From contig NZ_PJAQ01000043.1 in NCBI RefSeq assembly GCF_002836775.1, positions 275,962 to 339,961 of the forward strand: a DNA stretch of 64,000 bases, read 5' to 3'. Shown here piece by piece: positions 37,480 through 46,305 of the stretch. The stretch comes from Colwellia sp. 12G3 (lineage in GTDB: Bacteria; Pseudomonadota; Gammaproteobacteria; Enterobacterales; Alteromonadaceae). Numbering within the stretch: position 1 is the first letter of the stretch; each line of letters opens with the position of its first letter. The notes beneath the pieces were generated by a model. It saw only the letters and a list, made by a program, of their open reading frames with translations, did no database searches and was not told the DNA's origin. Position numbers and translations under genes: made by a program.

Positions 37480-38212
37480 TAATTATGTCCTTATTTTTAT
37501 CGTTATCTTTAGTTAAGTATCCACAAAACATACCGATAAAAGTTGCTATGATCAGCGCATATTCTTCCATAAATATTGAAAGTATAATTGCGCTTAAACC
37601 ACTACTAACAACAGATACCAAAGTAGATCTATTTTTAATGTTCGGGATGACTATAGCTATGAATGTCGCCGCAATAGCGAATTCAAGCCCTAAATGCTCT
37701 AAATTGGGAATATGCTGACCCGCAATGATGCCTGCAAAGGTTGAAATATTCCAAATAACGTAAAAGGTAATGCCTGAACTGAGCGCATATACAGCACTAA
37801 AGTTTTTATGTTTTTCCATATAAGCACAAGTAACTGCAAACATTTCATCTGTTAGAAAAAAGGCAATACTGCAACGCAGCCCTAAAGAACTTTTTCTAAC
37901 GTGTTCTCTAAATACGGCTGAATAAAGTAAATGTCGCGAACTGATGACAAATGTTGAAGAAAACATTGAAGATATAGAACCGACAGAGCCCATAATAGTC
38001 AGTGCAGCTAATTGCGCCGCGCCAGCAAAAATTAACAAAGACATTAACTGAGCTTGTAAAGGCGTAAGACCTACAGTGATTGCTAATGAACCACAAAGCA
38101 CTCCCCAAGGCACGGTAGCGAGTGCAAGAGGAGAAATATCTACGATGGCTTGATTCATTATTTTAAAATCGCTTGAGATGGGTTCTGTCGCGACAACACT
38201 TTTACTTGGCAT
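37472..38212 (-). CDS. azlC: AzlC-family permease
   Basis: 246 residues, about eight hydrophobic helices. ALATVPWGVLCGSLAITVG, LIFAGAAQLAALTIMG and SSRHLLYSAVF are AzlC hallmarks. The ATG at 38212 has GGAG six bases before it and is chosen over a TTG at 38227. It is followed by azlD and preceded by the AraC regulator on the same strand. Confidence 0.88.
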   Translation of the reverse strand: MPSKSVVATEPISSDFKIMNQAIVDISPLALATVPWGVLCGSLAITVGLTPLQAQLMSLLIFAGAAQLAALTIMGSVGSISSMFSSTFVISSRHLLYSAVFREHVRKSSLGLRCSIAFFLTDEMFAVTCAYMEKHKNFSAVYALSSGITFYVIWNISTFAGIIAGQHIPNLEHLGLEFAIAATFIAIVIPNIKNRSTLVSVVSSGLSAIILSIFMEEYALIIATFIGMFCGYLTKDNDKNKDIINE

Positions 38213-38258
38213 ATAACACTCCTTCAATTTATTTAACGAGTGTAAAGGGTAATCTTTA

Positions 38259-39101
38259 TCAGTTCTTGTACAAAATTGCTTGTTTTTGAAACTTGCTTGG
38301 CGTGGTGCCTAGTGCTTTTTTGAAATGTCTATTGAAATGACTTTGATCATGAAAACCACAATCGGTTGCAACCATAGCTGGCCTGACACCAGCTTTAAGT
38401 AAGGTTTTGGCTTTTTTTAATCTCGCCTGTATCTGGTAACCATGAGGAGCAAGATCGAACATTTTTTTAAATTGGCGAATAAAGTGATATTGACTTAGGC
38501 CAGCGATAATCGCCAACTGTTTTAACGATATATCTTCCGCTGGATAGCAGTCTAAATATTCTTTTACCCGAATGAGCTTTTCTTTACTGCCTGAGATATC
38601 TTTTGGCGTATGACGAAGTGAGGAATGCCGTAGGGTTAACCGTAGCATTAAGCTATACAGAATTGTTTCTGTGAGTAACTTGGAAGCATTGTTATCTACT
38701 TGATTAAACAACAATCTTAATTGTTCCGTGAGTAAAGGATCGTTAATTACAGATGAACTGAAATACGGTGCACATTTTTTCCCTTCATATAGATCAAGGC
38801 AAACATTTTCAAAATGCTCAGGTAGAGGATACATAGCACGATACTGCCAGCCTTCAGGTGTAGCTGTCTCTCCCGTGTGTACATCATCAGCATTAACCAA
38901 GATAATCGAATTGGTATCCGCCGTATGGATCTCGCCACTGCGATAAAAACGTTGTGCGCCTTTTTCAATCACACCTATGGTATAACCTTCATGCACATGT
39001 TTAGAGAATGCTTGACCTTTATAATCGGCGTGAACTATTTCAATACCATCAAAGGCATTGGCGATAGTAAAGTTGGCTTTTTCCTGTGTTGTATTATCCA
39101 T
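38259..39101 (-). CDS. AraC-family transcriptional regulator with cupin N-terminus
   Basis: About 280 residues. The N-terminal sensor (HADYKGQAFSKHVHEGYTIG, a cupin-like segment) is followed by an AraC double helix-turn-helix (ISLKQLAIIAGLSQYHFIRQ and TDCGFHDQSHFNRHFKKALG). The TTG at 39110 is ignored in favour of the ATG at 39101. It lies 46 bases before azlC and is read in the same direction, so it probably controls azlCD. Confidence 0.87.
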   Translation of the reverse strand: MDNTTQEKANFTIANAFDGIEIVHADYKGQAFSKHVHEGYTIGVIEKGAQRFYRSGEIHTADTNSIILVNADDVHTGETATPEGWQYRAMYPLPEHFENVCLDLYEGKKCAPYFSSSVINDPLLTEQLRLLFNQVDNNASKLLTETILYSLMLRLTLRHSSLRHTPKDISGSKEKLIRVKEYLDCYPAEDISLKQLAIIAGLSQYHFIRQFKKMFDLAPHGYQIQARLKKAKTLLKAGVRPAMVATDCGFHDQSHFNRHFKKALGTTPSKFQKQAILYKN

Positions 39102-39286
39102 AGCTAACAATTAAATTTTATTCTTAAAATAAGAGTGCAATATTGCTATTATTTTAACCCATTGTTTCCGCAAGAATATCACGACCATAAACATCGTGAG
39201 GGTTACCTTAGTTGAAATACATAAGGCCTAAACGTACAACACTGAAAGCATATCTAACGTTATCCCTTGATCTGTCAATTGTATTT

Positions 39287-39320
39287 ATCCCAATCCTACA
39301 AAAAATTGTAGGATTGGGAT
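39287..39320. repeat. Perfect 15-bp palindrome
   Basis: ATCCCAATCCTACAA and TTGTAGGATTGGGAT face each other over a loop of four A. No T run follows. It could be an RNA hairpin or a transposon-like terminus. Confidence 0.7.
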
Positions 39321-39329
39321 CAGCGGGTT

Positions 39330-39386
39330 TATATCCATTACCAATCAATATAAAGTTTTTTAATCACTTTGAATGGTAATGGGTAT
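39330..39386. repeat. Short inverted-repeat pair resembling dispersed-element ends
   Basis: ATATCCATTACCA (39331-39343) pairs with TGGTAATGGGTAT (39374-39386) with one G-T pair. The terminal TATACCC/GGGTAT type matches the ends of the copies near 34984, 52696 and 55307. Confidence 0.5.
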
Positions 39387-39442
39387 CGACTCACCAGCTA
39401 AGTTAATGCTTTTGGCTTAACTCAACGTTCTTCGTCATTTGT

Positions 39443-39625
39443 CTAAGAGCTAGTTTCAGAAGTCACTTTCACGTATTCATAACTAAATGCTCTGATTTTT
39501 CTACCTGAATTGGCAACAAATTCTACCGTTGTTGATCGAGGTAATATCAATACCGCCTCGTATTCCTCGCCTATTAAACAAGTGTCAGGGCCACATACTA
39601 GGTCTTGGGTTAATTTGATTTGCAT
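39443..39625 (-). CDS. Small hypothetical protein (60 residues)
   Basis: The frame from MQIKLTQDLV, with a purine-rich GAGG site upstream, carries two cysteines in VCGPDTCLIG and a beta-rich pattern. No family recognised. Confidence 0.45.
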   Translation of the reverse strand: MQIKLTQDLVCGPDTCLIGEEYEAVLILPRSTTVEFVANSGRKIRAFSYEYVKVTSETSS

Positions 39626-40086
39626 TATTACTCCTCGTTAAGTTAAATTATTTAATAGACTATAACATTTTCTAGGTAAAAAGGAGTGCAAACAATATAT
39701 TGACTGATTTTGATAAAAATCATTAGCGAATACCCATGCTATGCGCCAAGAACATTAGCCGTTTTTAATACCTGCAACACTAACGCCGTTGGTTATTTAG
39801 TCGGTTGAGTTGCTCTCACCCCTAATTGCCAGCTATTGCTCAATCAAGCGCCTAGCATGAATTGTTTTGCGTGCACACAGCAAAATAAAACACTTAATGG
39901 AGTTGGTATGAGCAGAGAAAAAGTAGAGGGAACATTTGGAACACAGTGGTATGTAGATGGTCTTAAAAAGGCATGCTATTCTCATTAAAGGGCTATTTCG
40001 ATAATAAAACGACTAGAATCATATCGCCTGTAAAGCAGAGACACTTCACTAATTACTTGAAGATAGCTAATTCAAAATGCTATCTA
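39626..40086. other. Gap with repeat-like and transposase-like fragments
   Basis: About 460 bases. From about 39805 to 39860 (GCTCTCACCCC... CAATCAAGCGCCTAGCATG) the sequence resembles 53069-53116 (GCTCTCAATTCC... GATCAAGCACCTACC), indicating a diverged dispersed repeat. A 26-codon frame at 39908-39988 is listed separately. Confidence 0.4.
39908..39988 (+). pseudogene. Possible transposase fragment
   Basis: A 26-codon frame (start MSREKVEGTFGTQWYVDGLK) with GGAG before the ATG. REKVEGTFGT...GL resembles the R-x-x-VEG-x-FG motif of some IS transposases (IS5/IS4-like, near the catalytic end), but the rest is missing. It may be a remnant; the similarity is slight. Confidence 0.25.
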
Positions 40087-42342
40087 TTATTTTATGAAAT
40101 CTACGTTATGGTTGTGCCATTTGACATAATCATTTTGAATCATTGGTTTTGCAATTAAATACCCCTGAATCGAATCAATATGGATAGCTTTTAGTATTTC
40201 AAATTGTTCTGACGCTTCAACCCCTTCAGCTACCACTGACATGTTCAGGCTGTTTGCTAACTTAATTATGGCTTGAACGATACGAAACCCTTTACCATCA
40301 TCTAAAACGTTATCAATAAAACTTTTATCAATTTTTAATTCATTGACTGGAAAAGCGCTTAAGTGAGTTAAGCAAGAATACCCTGTACCAAAATCATCTA
40401 TTGAGAAGGTAAATCCCTCTTCTTTAAGTTCATTCATCTGTTGTGTTGAACTCTCAATATTAGCTGACAACATTGACTCAGTAATTTCCAACTTAATTTG
40501 TGAGGGTCGTATATTGAAGTCATTAATAGTGTTAATTAACTCAGATTTTAAGTTGGATGAGCAAAATTGGCAGTGACTTATGTTTATTGAAACACTAAAT
40601 GACTCATCAATAATGTTTTCGGCACTAAGCCTATTAATTAAAACACAAATATCGTGCAGTACTATATTCTGTAATTTATTCATTAAGCCATACTGTTCGG
40701 CAATGGGGATAAAGTCATTTGGTGCTATTAACCCTTTACTTGGATGGTTCCACCGAATAAGAGCCTCCGCGCCAATAACTTTCCCTATTGTACTTATCTG
40801 GGGTTGAAAGTAAGCACAAAATTCATCACAAGCTATCGCTCTAACAATATCATTTTTCAGTTCAGTTTGTTTTTCTACCAATGTTTGTAATTCGGGATCA
40901 TAAAAACTATATCGATTACCGCCATTATTTTTAGCGCGGTACATTGCAGAATCCGCAAACTTCAATATTTTATCGGTTCCTGAGTTACTATTGTCGACTA
41001 AGCAAATACCAATACTACAACTCACTTGAAATGCTAATCGCCCTACCTCAAATTGTACATTGAATATCTTTTGTATTTTTTGAGCAACTATTTCTGCTTC
41101 AATGATAGCTTGTTCATTATCATCACCAACATATTCCAATAAAAGAATGAACTCATCGCCGCCAACCCTCGCTAAAGTATCTGATGCTCTTGTCACTGCA
41201 TTTAGTCTTTTAGAAACATCAACTAAAAGTTCATCACCGGCACTATGCCCAAAGGAATCATTAATTCTTTTAAAGTTATCTAAATCTAAAAATAATAAGG
41301 CGCCTGTTTTATGTGTACGCTTTATTCGCTCTACGCACATATTTAACCTTTCAGTAAGCATTCTCCTGTTGGGAAGGTTGGTTAATGGGTCAAAAAAAGC
41401 TAATCTTTCCACTTCTTTTTCTGCCTGCTTGCGCAGCGTAATATCTCTAGCCATCCATACTACGTGCCTTTTAGATGGGTTGTTTGGCAGATAGTGAGTA
41501 ATAGGGGCAGTTCTTCCTTCAAAAATAATTTTACCTTTTTGAACTTCAAGCTGATATTCAAAAATTTGAACTTCATTAGTCAGTAACGTTTTCTTGATTA
41601 CTGACATAATTGGCAGTGCATCATTTTTAGGTAACACGTCCTTTACATTTTTGTTAATGAGCATACACATCGAACTATATAACAATTCATCGGATGAGCC
41701 ATAAATATCAGTATACACCCCCTCTTCACTTATAATTATGGTCAAATCAGGCATTACTTTGGTAAAAGCTTTAAATTTTTCATTACTTTGCTGTAAGTCA
41801 ATTATTAACTGTTTTACTATAAGTGATTCAACATTTTTTTCTAAGGCTATACTGGAAAAATGAACGAAGTAATCTATTAATTCTAAATCTTTTGTAGATG
41901 GCGTTTTAGGTGAAGTATGATAGATGGCAAATGTACCAAGAATATTGGATTGTGTTGAAAGAATTGGTGTTGACCAACATGATTTAAGACCAAAGCTTAA
42001 AGCGAGTTCTTTAAAATCTGTCCATAAAGGTGAATTGTCTATGTCTTCAACTATTATACGAGACTTTAAATACGCTGCAGTTCCACATGATCCTACACTT
42101 GGGCCTATATGTACCCCATTTATCAACTGACAATATTTATCATCAATATTTGGCGCAGCACAGTGAAAAAGTTGATCGCCCTTTAACGATAATATTGAGC
42201 ATTTTGCTGATTCATCATCAATAATTTCTTCAATGGATAAACAAATGTCGTTAAGAATTACATTTATAGGCGTGCCTAATGCAATTTTAGATAATATATC
42301 TTGTTGATGAGATAGTAGTTTTCTTAATCTCACTGTCTCCAT
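40087..42342 (-). CDS. GAF-PAS-GGDEF-EAL cyclic-di-GMP protein
   Basis: 751 residues. Domains in order: GAF (about 1-170; GPSVGSCGTAAYL and FAIYHTSPKTPS), PAS (about 190-300, ending DITLRKQAEKEVERL), GGDEF (about 315-480; signature RVGGDEFILLLEYVG intact) and EAL (about 495-745). The EAL motifs are GAEALIRWNHP, DDFGTGYSCLTHL, KIDKSFIDNVL, AEGVEASEQFEIL and QGYLIAKPM, so both synthase and phosphodiesterase sites look intact. No membrane helix; cytoplasmic. Confidence 0.92.
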   Translation of the reverse strand: METVRLRKLLSHQQDILSKIALGTPINVILNDICLSIEEIIDDESAKCSILSLKGDQLFHCAAPNIDDKYCQLINGVHIGPSVGSCGTAAYLKSRIIVEDIDNSPLWTDFKELALSFGLKSCWSTPILSTQSNILGTFAIYHTSPKTPSTKDLELIDYFVHFSSIALEKNVESLIVKQLIIDLQQSNEKFKAFTKVMPDLTIIISEEGVYTDIYGSSDELLYSSMCMLINKNVKDVLPKNDALPIMSVIKKTLLTNEVQIFEYQLEVQKGKIIFEGRTAPITHYLPNNPSKRHVVWMARDITLRKQAEKEVERLAFFDPLTNLPNRRMLTERLNMCVERIKRTHKTGALLFLDLDNFKRINDSFGHSAGDELLVDVSKRLNAVTRASDTLARVGGDEFILLLEYVGDDNEQAIIEAEIVAQKIQKIFNVQFEVGRLAFQVSCSIGICLVDNSNSGTDKILKFADSAMYRAKNNGGNRYSFYDPELQTLVEKQTELKNDIVRAIACDEFCAYFQPQISTIGKVIGAEALIRWNHPSKGLIAPNDFIPIAEQYGLMNKLQNIVLHDICVLINRLSAENIIDESFSVSINISHCQFCSSNLKSELINTINDFNIRPSQIKLEITESMLSANIESSTQQMNELKEEGFTFSIDDFGTGYSCLTHLSAFPVNELKIDKSFIDNVLDDGKGFRIVQAIIKLANSLNMSVVAEGVEASEQFEILKAIHIDSIQGYLIAKPMIQNDYVKWHNHNVDFIK

Positions 42343-42665
42343 ATCACACCATTAGTTAATTATATCGATTTTAGGTTTCTAATAATAAATTTAAACGTAA
42401 AGGACTTTGAAGCTGTTTTTATTCTTAGACTTCCACTATAAGCATAGCTAACATTAGCCAATTTTTTCTATAAATTAAGACAAATTTACAGAAATTAGCA
42501 CTTATCTTAAAAATTCGTAGTTAATTAGCACGAAATAAACATATAACCCAAAGTGCAGTACCTCTTAAAATAGAAACTGAGGCTAACATTTATTACTATA
42601 GATCTTGAGCGCTAGGTCTATATTGCCTACAATAGCGCACTTTTTATTTACTACAGGTCAAGAAC
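42343..42665. other. Divergent gap before the DUF3297 gene
   Basis: 323 bases of AT-rich sequence. The right end carries a terminator-like hairpin (42609-42645) close to the downstream start. No gene seen. Confidence 0.4.
42609..42645 (+). terminator. Terminator-like hairpin just before the DUF3297 start
   Basis: GCGCTA and TAGCGC form a 6-bp stem separated by 18 bases, followed by ACTTTTTATT. It ends 20 bases before the ATG, so it may act as an attenuator or end a short transcript. Confidence 0.45.
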
Positions 42666-42914
42666 ATGAGCGACACTAAACCACAACCAGCTTTACCCGA
42701 TCGTCTTTCGGGTGATTCACGCAGCCCACATCACTCGGCAGAAGTTTTTGAGCACGAAATTGGTATTTTGCTTAACAGCAAAGAGCGTTTCGATGTCGAG
42801 GAATATTGCATCAGTGAAGGTTGGGTGAAAGTTCCGTCTAAAAAAGCGCTAGACCGTCGCGGCCAGCCATTAATGATGAAGATAAAAGGCACTGTTGAGG
42901 CGTTTTATCGTTAA
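42666..42914 (+). CDS. DUF3297 family protein
   Basis: 82 residues matching the conserved DUF3297 form: PDRLSGDSRSPHHSAEVFE, EIGILLNSKERFDVEEYC, SEGWVKVPSKKALDRRG and KIKGTVEAFY. Function unknown; widespread in proteobacteria. Confidence 0.9.
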   Translation: MSDTKPQPALPDRLSGDSRSPHHSAEVFEHEIGILLNSKERFDVEEYCISEGWVKVPSKKALDRRGQPLMMKIKGTVEAFYR

Positions 42915-43061
42915 GATGTATCAATGAGAAACTGGTAACTTGGTTAACACTGTCTAAGTTGTTAAGTGGGGTCTAAAGAACGTGATTACAATGCGTTCTT
43001 GGCTCCATTACAACAGTCAAAATATAATCGTAAGCTCTGCTTGCTGGTTAAATAATAGCGT

Positions 43062-45761
43062 CTAACTCTGCACTTCACTACTCAACACATACTTATTTAG
43101 TACGTAGTGTAAATCAGCTTGCTGAAATGGCTTGTTAATGAAGTCTTCAATGCCTAAATCCGCCGCCTTTTTTTTATCTTCTTTGCCAACACTCGCACTT
43201 AAGATGATAATGGGAATATCTTTTAGCCTACTATCTGCTTTAATCAAACGTGAAGCGGTAAACCCGTCCATAATGGGCATTTGTAAATCCATTAATATTA
43301 ACTTGGGTTTATGCTGTTCAAGATAGGTTAGTGCTTGTTGCCCATCACTGGCTAGATCGCAAGTTACACCTAACGATGATAATTGTTTTTGTGCAATAAT
43401 TTGATTTATTTTGTTGTCTTCAACGACCAAAATATTTACGCCTTCGTAATTAGATTGTGGTAATTTAGTCTCATTATCTGATTTTATTTCAGCAGGCTTT
43501 GTTGATTTAGGTAACTCCAACGTTAAAGTAAATGTACTACCTTTTCCTTTCTTACTGGTTAATTTTATATCGCCTCCCATTAGCGCGCATAATTGTTTGA
43601 CGATTGATAAACCTAATCCAGTGCCACCGTATTTTCTAGTGGTAGATATCTCTGCTTGGGAAAAAGCATTGAATATGTGCCCTTGTTGTTCCTCATCAAT
43701 TCCTATCCCACTATCTTTCATGACTAACGTTAATATTCTGGTGTCATTTTCAGTGTTTTGACAATCACCATTGATACTAATAACACCCTGATGAGTAAAT
43801 TTAATAGCATTATTAAGTAAATTGATCAGTATTTGTTTAAACCTAAAGTCATCTCCCGCGACCCATTGTTCAAAGTTTGTAGAGAAACTGTGGCTAATTG
43901 AAATTGATTTTTCAATCGCTTTTTCGTTTAACATTTCGATCACTGATAACGTTTCTATTGTAGGGCTAAAGGATCTACTTTCAAGATTTAATTCACCTGT
44001 TTGCATTTTAGATATGTCTAAAACATCATTAACAATATTGAGTAAAATGTTTGATGAATGATGTATTTTAGATAAATAATCAATGGCCACTTCGTCTTTG
44101 GATTCACGTTGGGCTATTTCGGTAAAACCGACAATTGCATTCAAGGGAGTTCTATATTCATGACTAATATTGGCTAAAAATAAATTTTTTGCTTTATTAG
44201 CTAAAACAAGTTCATCATTCTTTTTGATTAATTTTGCGGTATTTACTTTCACTTTTTTTCTAAGAGAGTAATTAAAAGTGACGATAAAAAAAACAAACAT
44301 GACACAAACAATGCCAATGATACAAACTACAAGCATAATAACAAGGCTTGTCCAATCTATAAGACCTTGCTCAAATATTTCAGTACTTGAAAACGATAAC
44401 CTCCCCTTTTTATCGAATATATCGACCTCTATATCATAATGAAATAATCTCTGATTATCATAGGATGAATGGGTAAAAATATTACTCTCGCCATAGCTTA
44501 ATTGATAAGTAAAATCACGCGCATCAATTTTTTTATACACATTGGATAGTAAAAGATCTAACTCAAAAACGGCTTCAACTAAGCCCTTTAATGATTCAGT
44601 TTCAGCGTCTTTTGTATAAACAGGGTAATAGACGATAACACCAGTAAATTTATTTTGTTGCTGAACTAACGATAATAAAGGCGTAATAACATGTGTTTTA
44701 AGGTTAATGGCTTTATTTACACTTTCCCTTACGGCAGGGTGAGTGGACACATCTAAACCTACTGCGGATTTATTGGCTTCCAGGGGTTCAGTAAAGGCAA
44801 TGGGAATGTAATAGCTTTGTTTTGGCGAGGGTTGAAAGCCTTGGTCTGTTAATGTTTTGATATAAGGCTGGGTAAAGCTCTCTTTTGCAAGTGTTAGTTC
44901 AAATGCTTTTCTATTTTTATCCGTTATCACTGGGTTCCAAGCCAATGCCCTTAGATTAAGATTTAATTGACTAATTGTCTTAGTAAAGGTTTTGAACTCT
45001 GATCTTGTAACCTTTTCGCTTGCTTGAAATAATCCCTCTAAAGCAATTAAATGATGTTTTATATTAGATTGGATAACATCCATATCTGCTACGAATGGTT
45101 CAATGGCGTTAATAAACTGCTGTTCTTTTTCCATATATTTATAATGACTTGATAAAATATAAATGAAGCTAATAACACCTAATACACAAAGGGTCGTTGA
45201 AATGGCTGCTGTTTGATTTTTTGATTTCTTTACATAAATATTTTTACCAATAAATAAAATTACCGGTGTTAAAAATATAATGCCTATAAAGTCGCCAATC
45301 CATTTTGATGCCCATATGTAATAGAGTACTTCAGTAGGAAGAGTAAGTGATATCCAAAGTGATATCACTACCATAAGGCTAGTTATCAAGGCTGACACTG
45401 GACCTGTTAATATTAAAAACTTAATAATTTCATTAGGAATATGTGTTTTCAGAGGAAAGGTCATAAAACGTGAAATTAATTTTTTACTAATGACCAATTG
45501 AGTAACACTTACAATAGCTAAAATAGCGATTAAATAATCTGGAATAGGTGATGTTAAGTTTTCTTGGTATATGGTCAACAGAGAGGATAGTAGCGAGCCT
45601 ATTAATATTGTCCGGCCATATAATAGGTATAAGCCAAGCATTACACCTGATACCGGCCAAATTAGACTAGCAAAGCCAAATGGGATAGTAAACTGGGAGC
45701 CAAATTTCACTAATGAGAAATGTATGCAAAAGGCTATGACTACGAATAAAATCTTTTTCAA
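43062..45761 (-). CDS. MASE1-CHASE hybrid sensor histidine kinase
   Basis: 899 residues. The N-terminus has about eight membrane helices of a MASE1 sensor (FGFASLIWPVSGVMLGLYLL), then a periplasmic CHASE domain (about 215-460), one helix, HisKA with the phosphorylated His in ANISHEYRTPLNAIVGF, an HATPase with the N box NLLNNAIKF, DSGIGID and GGTGLGLSIV, and a C-terminal receiver with VVEDNKIN and the phospho-Asp in LILMDLQMPIMDG. The partner regulator is not in the window. Confidence 0.92.
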   Translation of the reverse strand: MKKILFVVIAFCIHFSLVKFGSQFTIPFGFASLIWPVSGVMLGLYLLYGRTILIGSLLSSLLTIYQENLTSPIPDYLIAILAIVSVTQLVISKKLISRFMTFPLKTHIPNEIIKFLILTGPVSALITSLMVVISLWISLTLPTEVLYYIWASKWIGDFIGIIFLTPVILFIGKNIYVKKSKNQTAAISTTLCVLGVISFIYILSSHYKYMEKEQQFINAIEPFVADMDVIQSNIKHHLIALEGLFQASEKVTRSEFKTFTKTISQLNLNLRALAWNPVITDKNRKAFELTLAKESFTQPYIKTLTDQGFQPSPKQSYYIPIAFTEPLEANKSAVGLDVSTHPAVRESVNKAINLKTHVITPLLSLVQQQNKFTGVIVYYPVYTKDAETESLKGLVEAVFELDLLLSNVYKKIDARDFTYQLSYGESNIFTHSSYDNQRLFHYDIEVDIFDKKGRLSFSSTEIFEQGLIDWTSLVIMLVVCIIGIVCVMFVFFIVTFNYSLRKKVKVNTAKLIKKNDELVLANKAKNLFLANISHEYRTPLNAIVGFTEIAQRESKDEVAIDYLSKIHHSSNILLNIVNDVLDISKMQTGELNLESRSFSPTIETLSVIEMLNEKAIEKSISISHSFSTNFEQWVAGDDFRFKQILINLLNNAIKFTHQGVISINGDCQNTENDTRILTLVMKDSGIGIDEEQQGHIFNAFSQAEISTTRKYGGTGLGLSIVKQLCALMGGDIKLTSKKGKGSTFTLTLELPKSTKPAEIKSDNETKLPQSNYEGVNILVVEDNKINQIIAQKQLSSLGVTCDLASDGQQALTYLEQHKPKLILMDLQMPIMDGFTASRLIKADSRLKDIPIIILSASVGKEDKKKAADLGIEDFINKPFQQADLHYVLNKYVLSSEVQS

Positions 45762-46305
45762 ACCACTTCCCTGATAAATAAAGTTATCGCTGGAGTAAAA
45801 ATAAAGGTTAAGTCTGTTTATCCTTCATTAGTGTGTCTATTCAAGGTCAAATCCACTTCAAATGTAATCAATATTGTAAAAAAGCAAAAAATCTTTTTAC
45901 GTTGATGCTCCTATTAAGATCGATTTTTATAGAATTCTCAGATGAAAACAAATAAATTATAGCTAACAGTTTGATTTTAGCTATTTTAAATTTAAAACAG
46001 CTTGAGTGATAACACGCACGTTAAATATATTTATATTTAGTTATTCCCTCGACCAAATAAGGTTGCCAAATTAACATCGTATTACGTTAGTTATGCTCTT
46101 TTGAAGGGAGAGAAATTGACGTACAACTAGCATATAAAAATAGATAGAAGAATTTGAAGATTTTCAGATAGGTAATTAGATTCATTGAGCTATAGTCGCT
46201 TTTATATTTATGCGATAATAACTAAAAAATACAGTTAATTAATCATTTGCATAAAAATAGCCCCCTTAGAATTATGATATCCACTTATTATTGGCTCAGC
46301 GCATA
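45762..46305. other. Gap between the hybrid kinase and tamA
   Basis: 544 bases, AT-rich, with no ORF of note and no repeat recognised. It should hold the divergent promoters of the two genes. Confidence 0.4.

Larger units (their letters stand above)
39102..39442. other. Gap with two hairpin repeats
   Basis: A 341-base gap with no gene. It holds the perfect hairpin at 39287-39320 and the small repeat-end pair at 39330-39386. Confidence 0.4.

Noticed and set aside
39973..40158. 61-codon plus-strand frame
   Set aside because: Runs into the EAL gene from the opposite strand and has no protein-like features.
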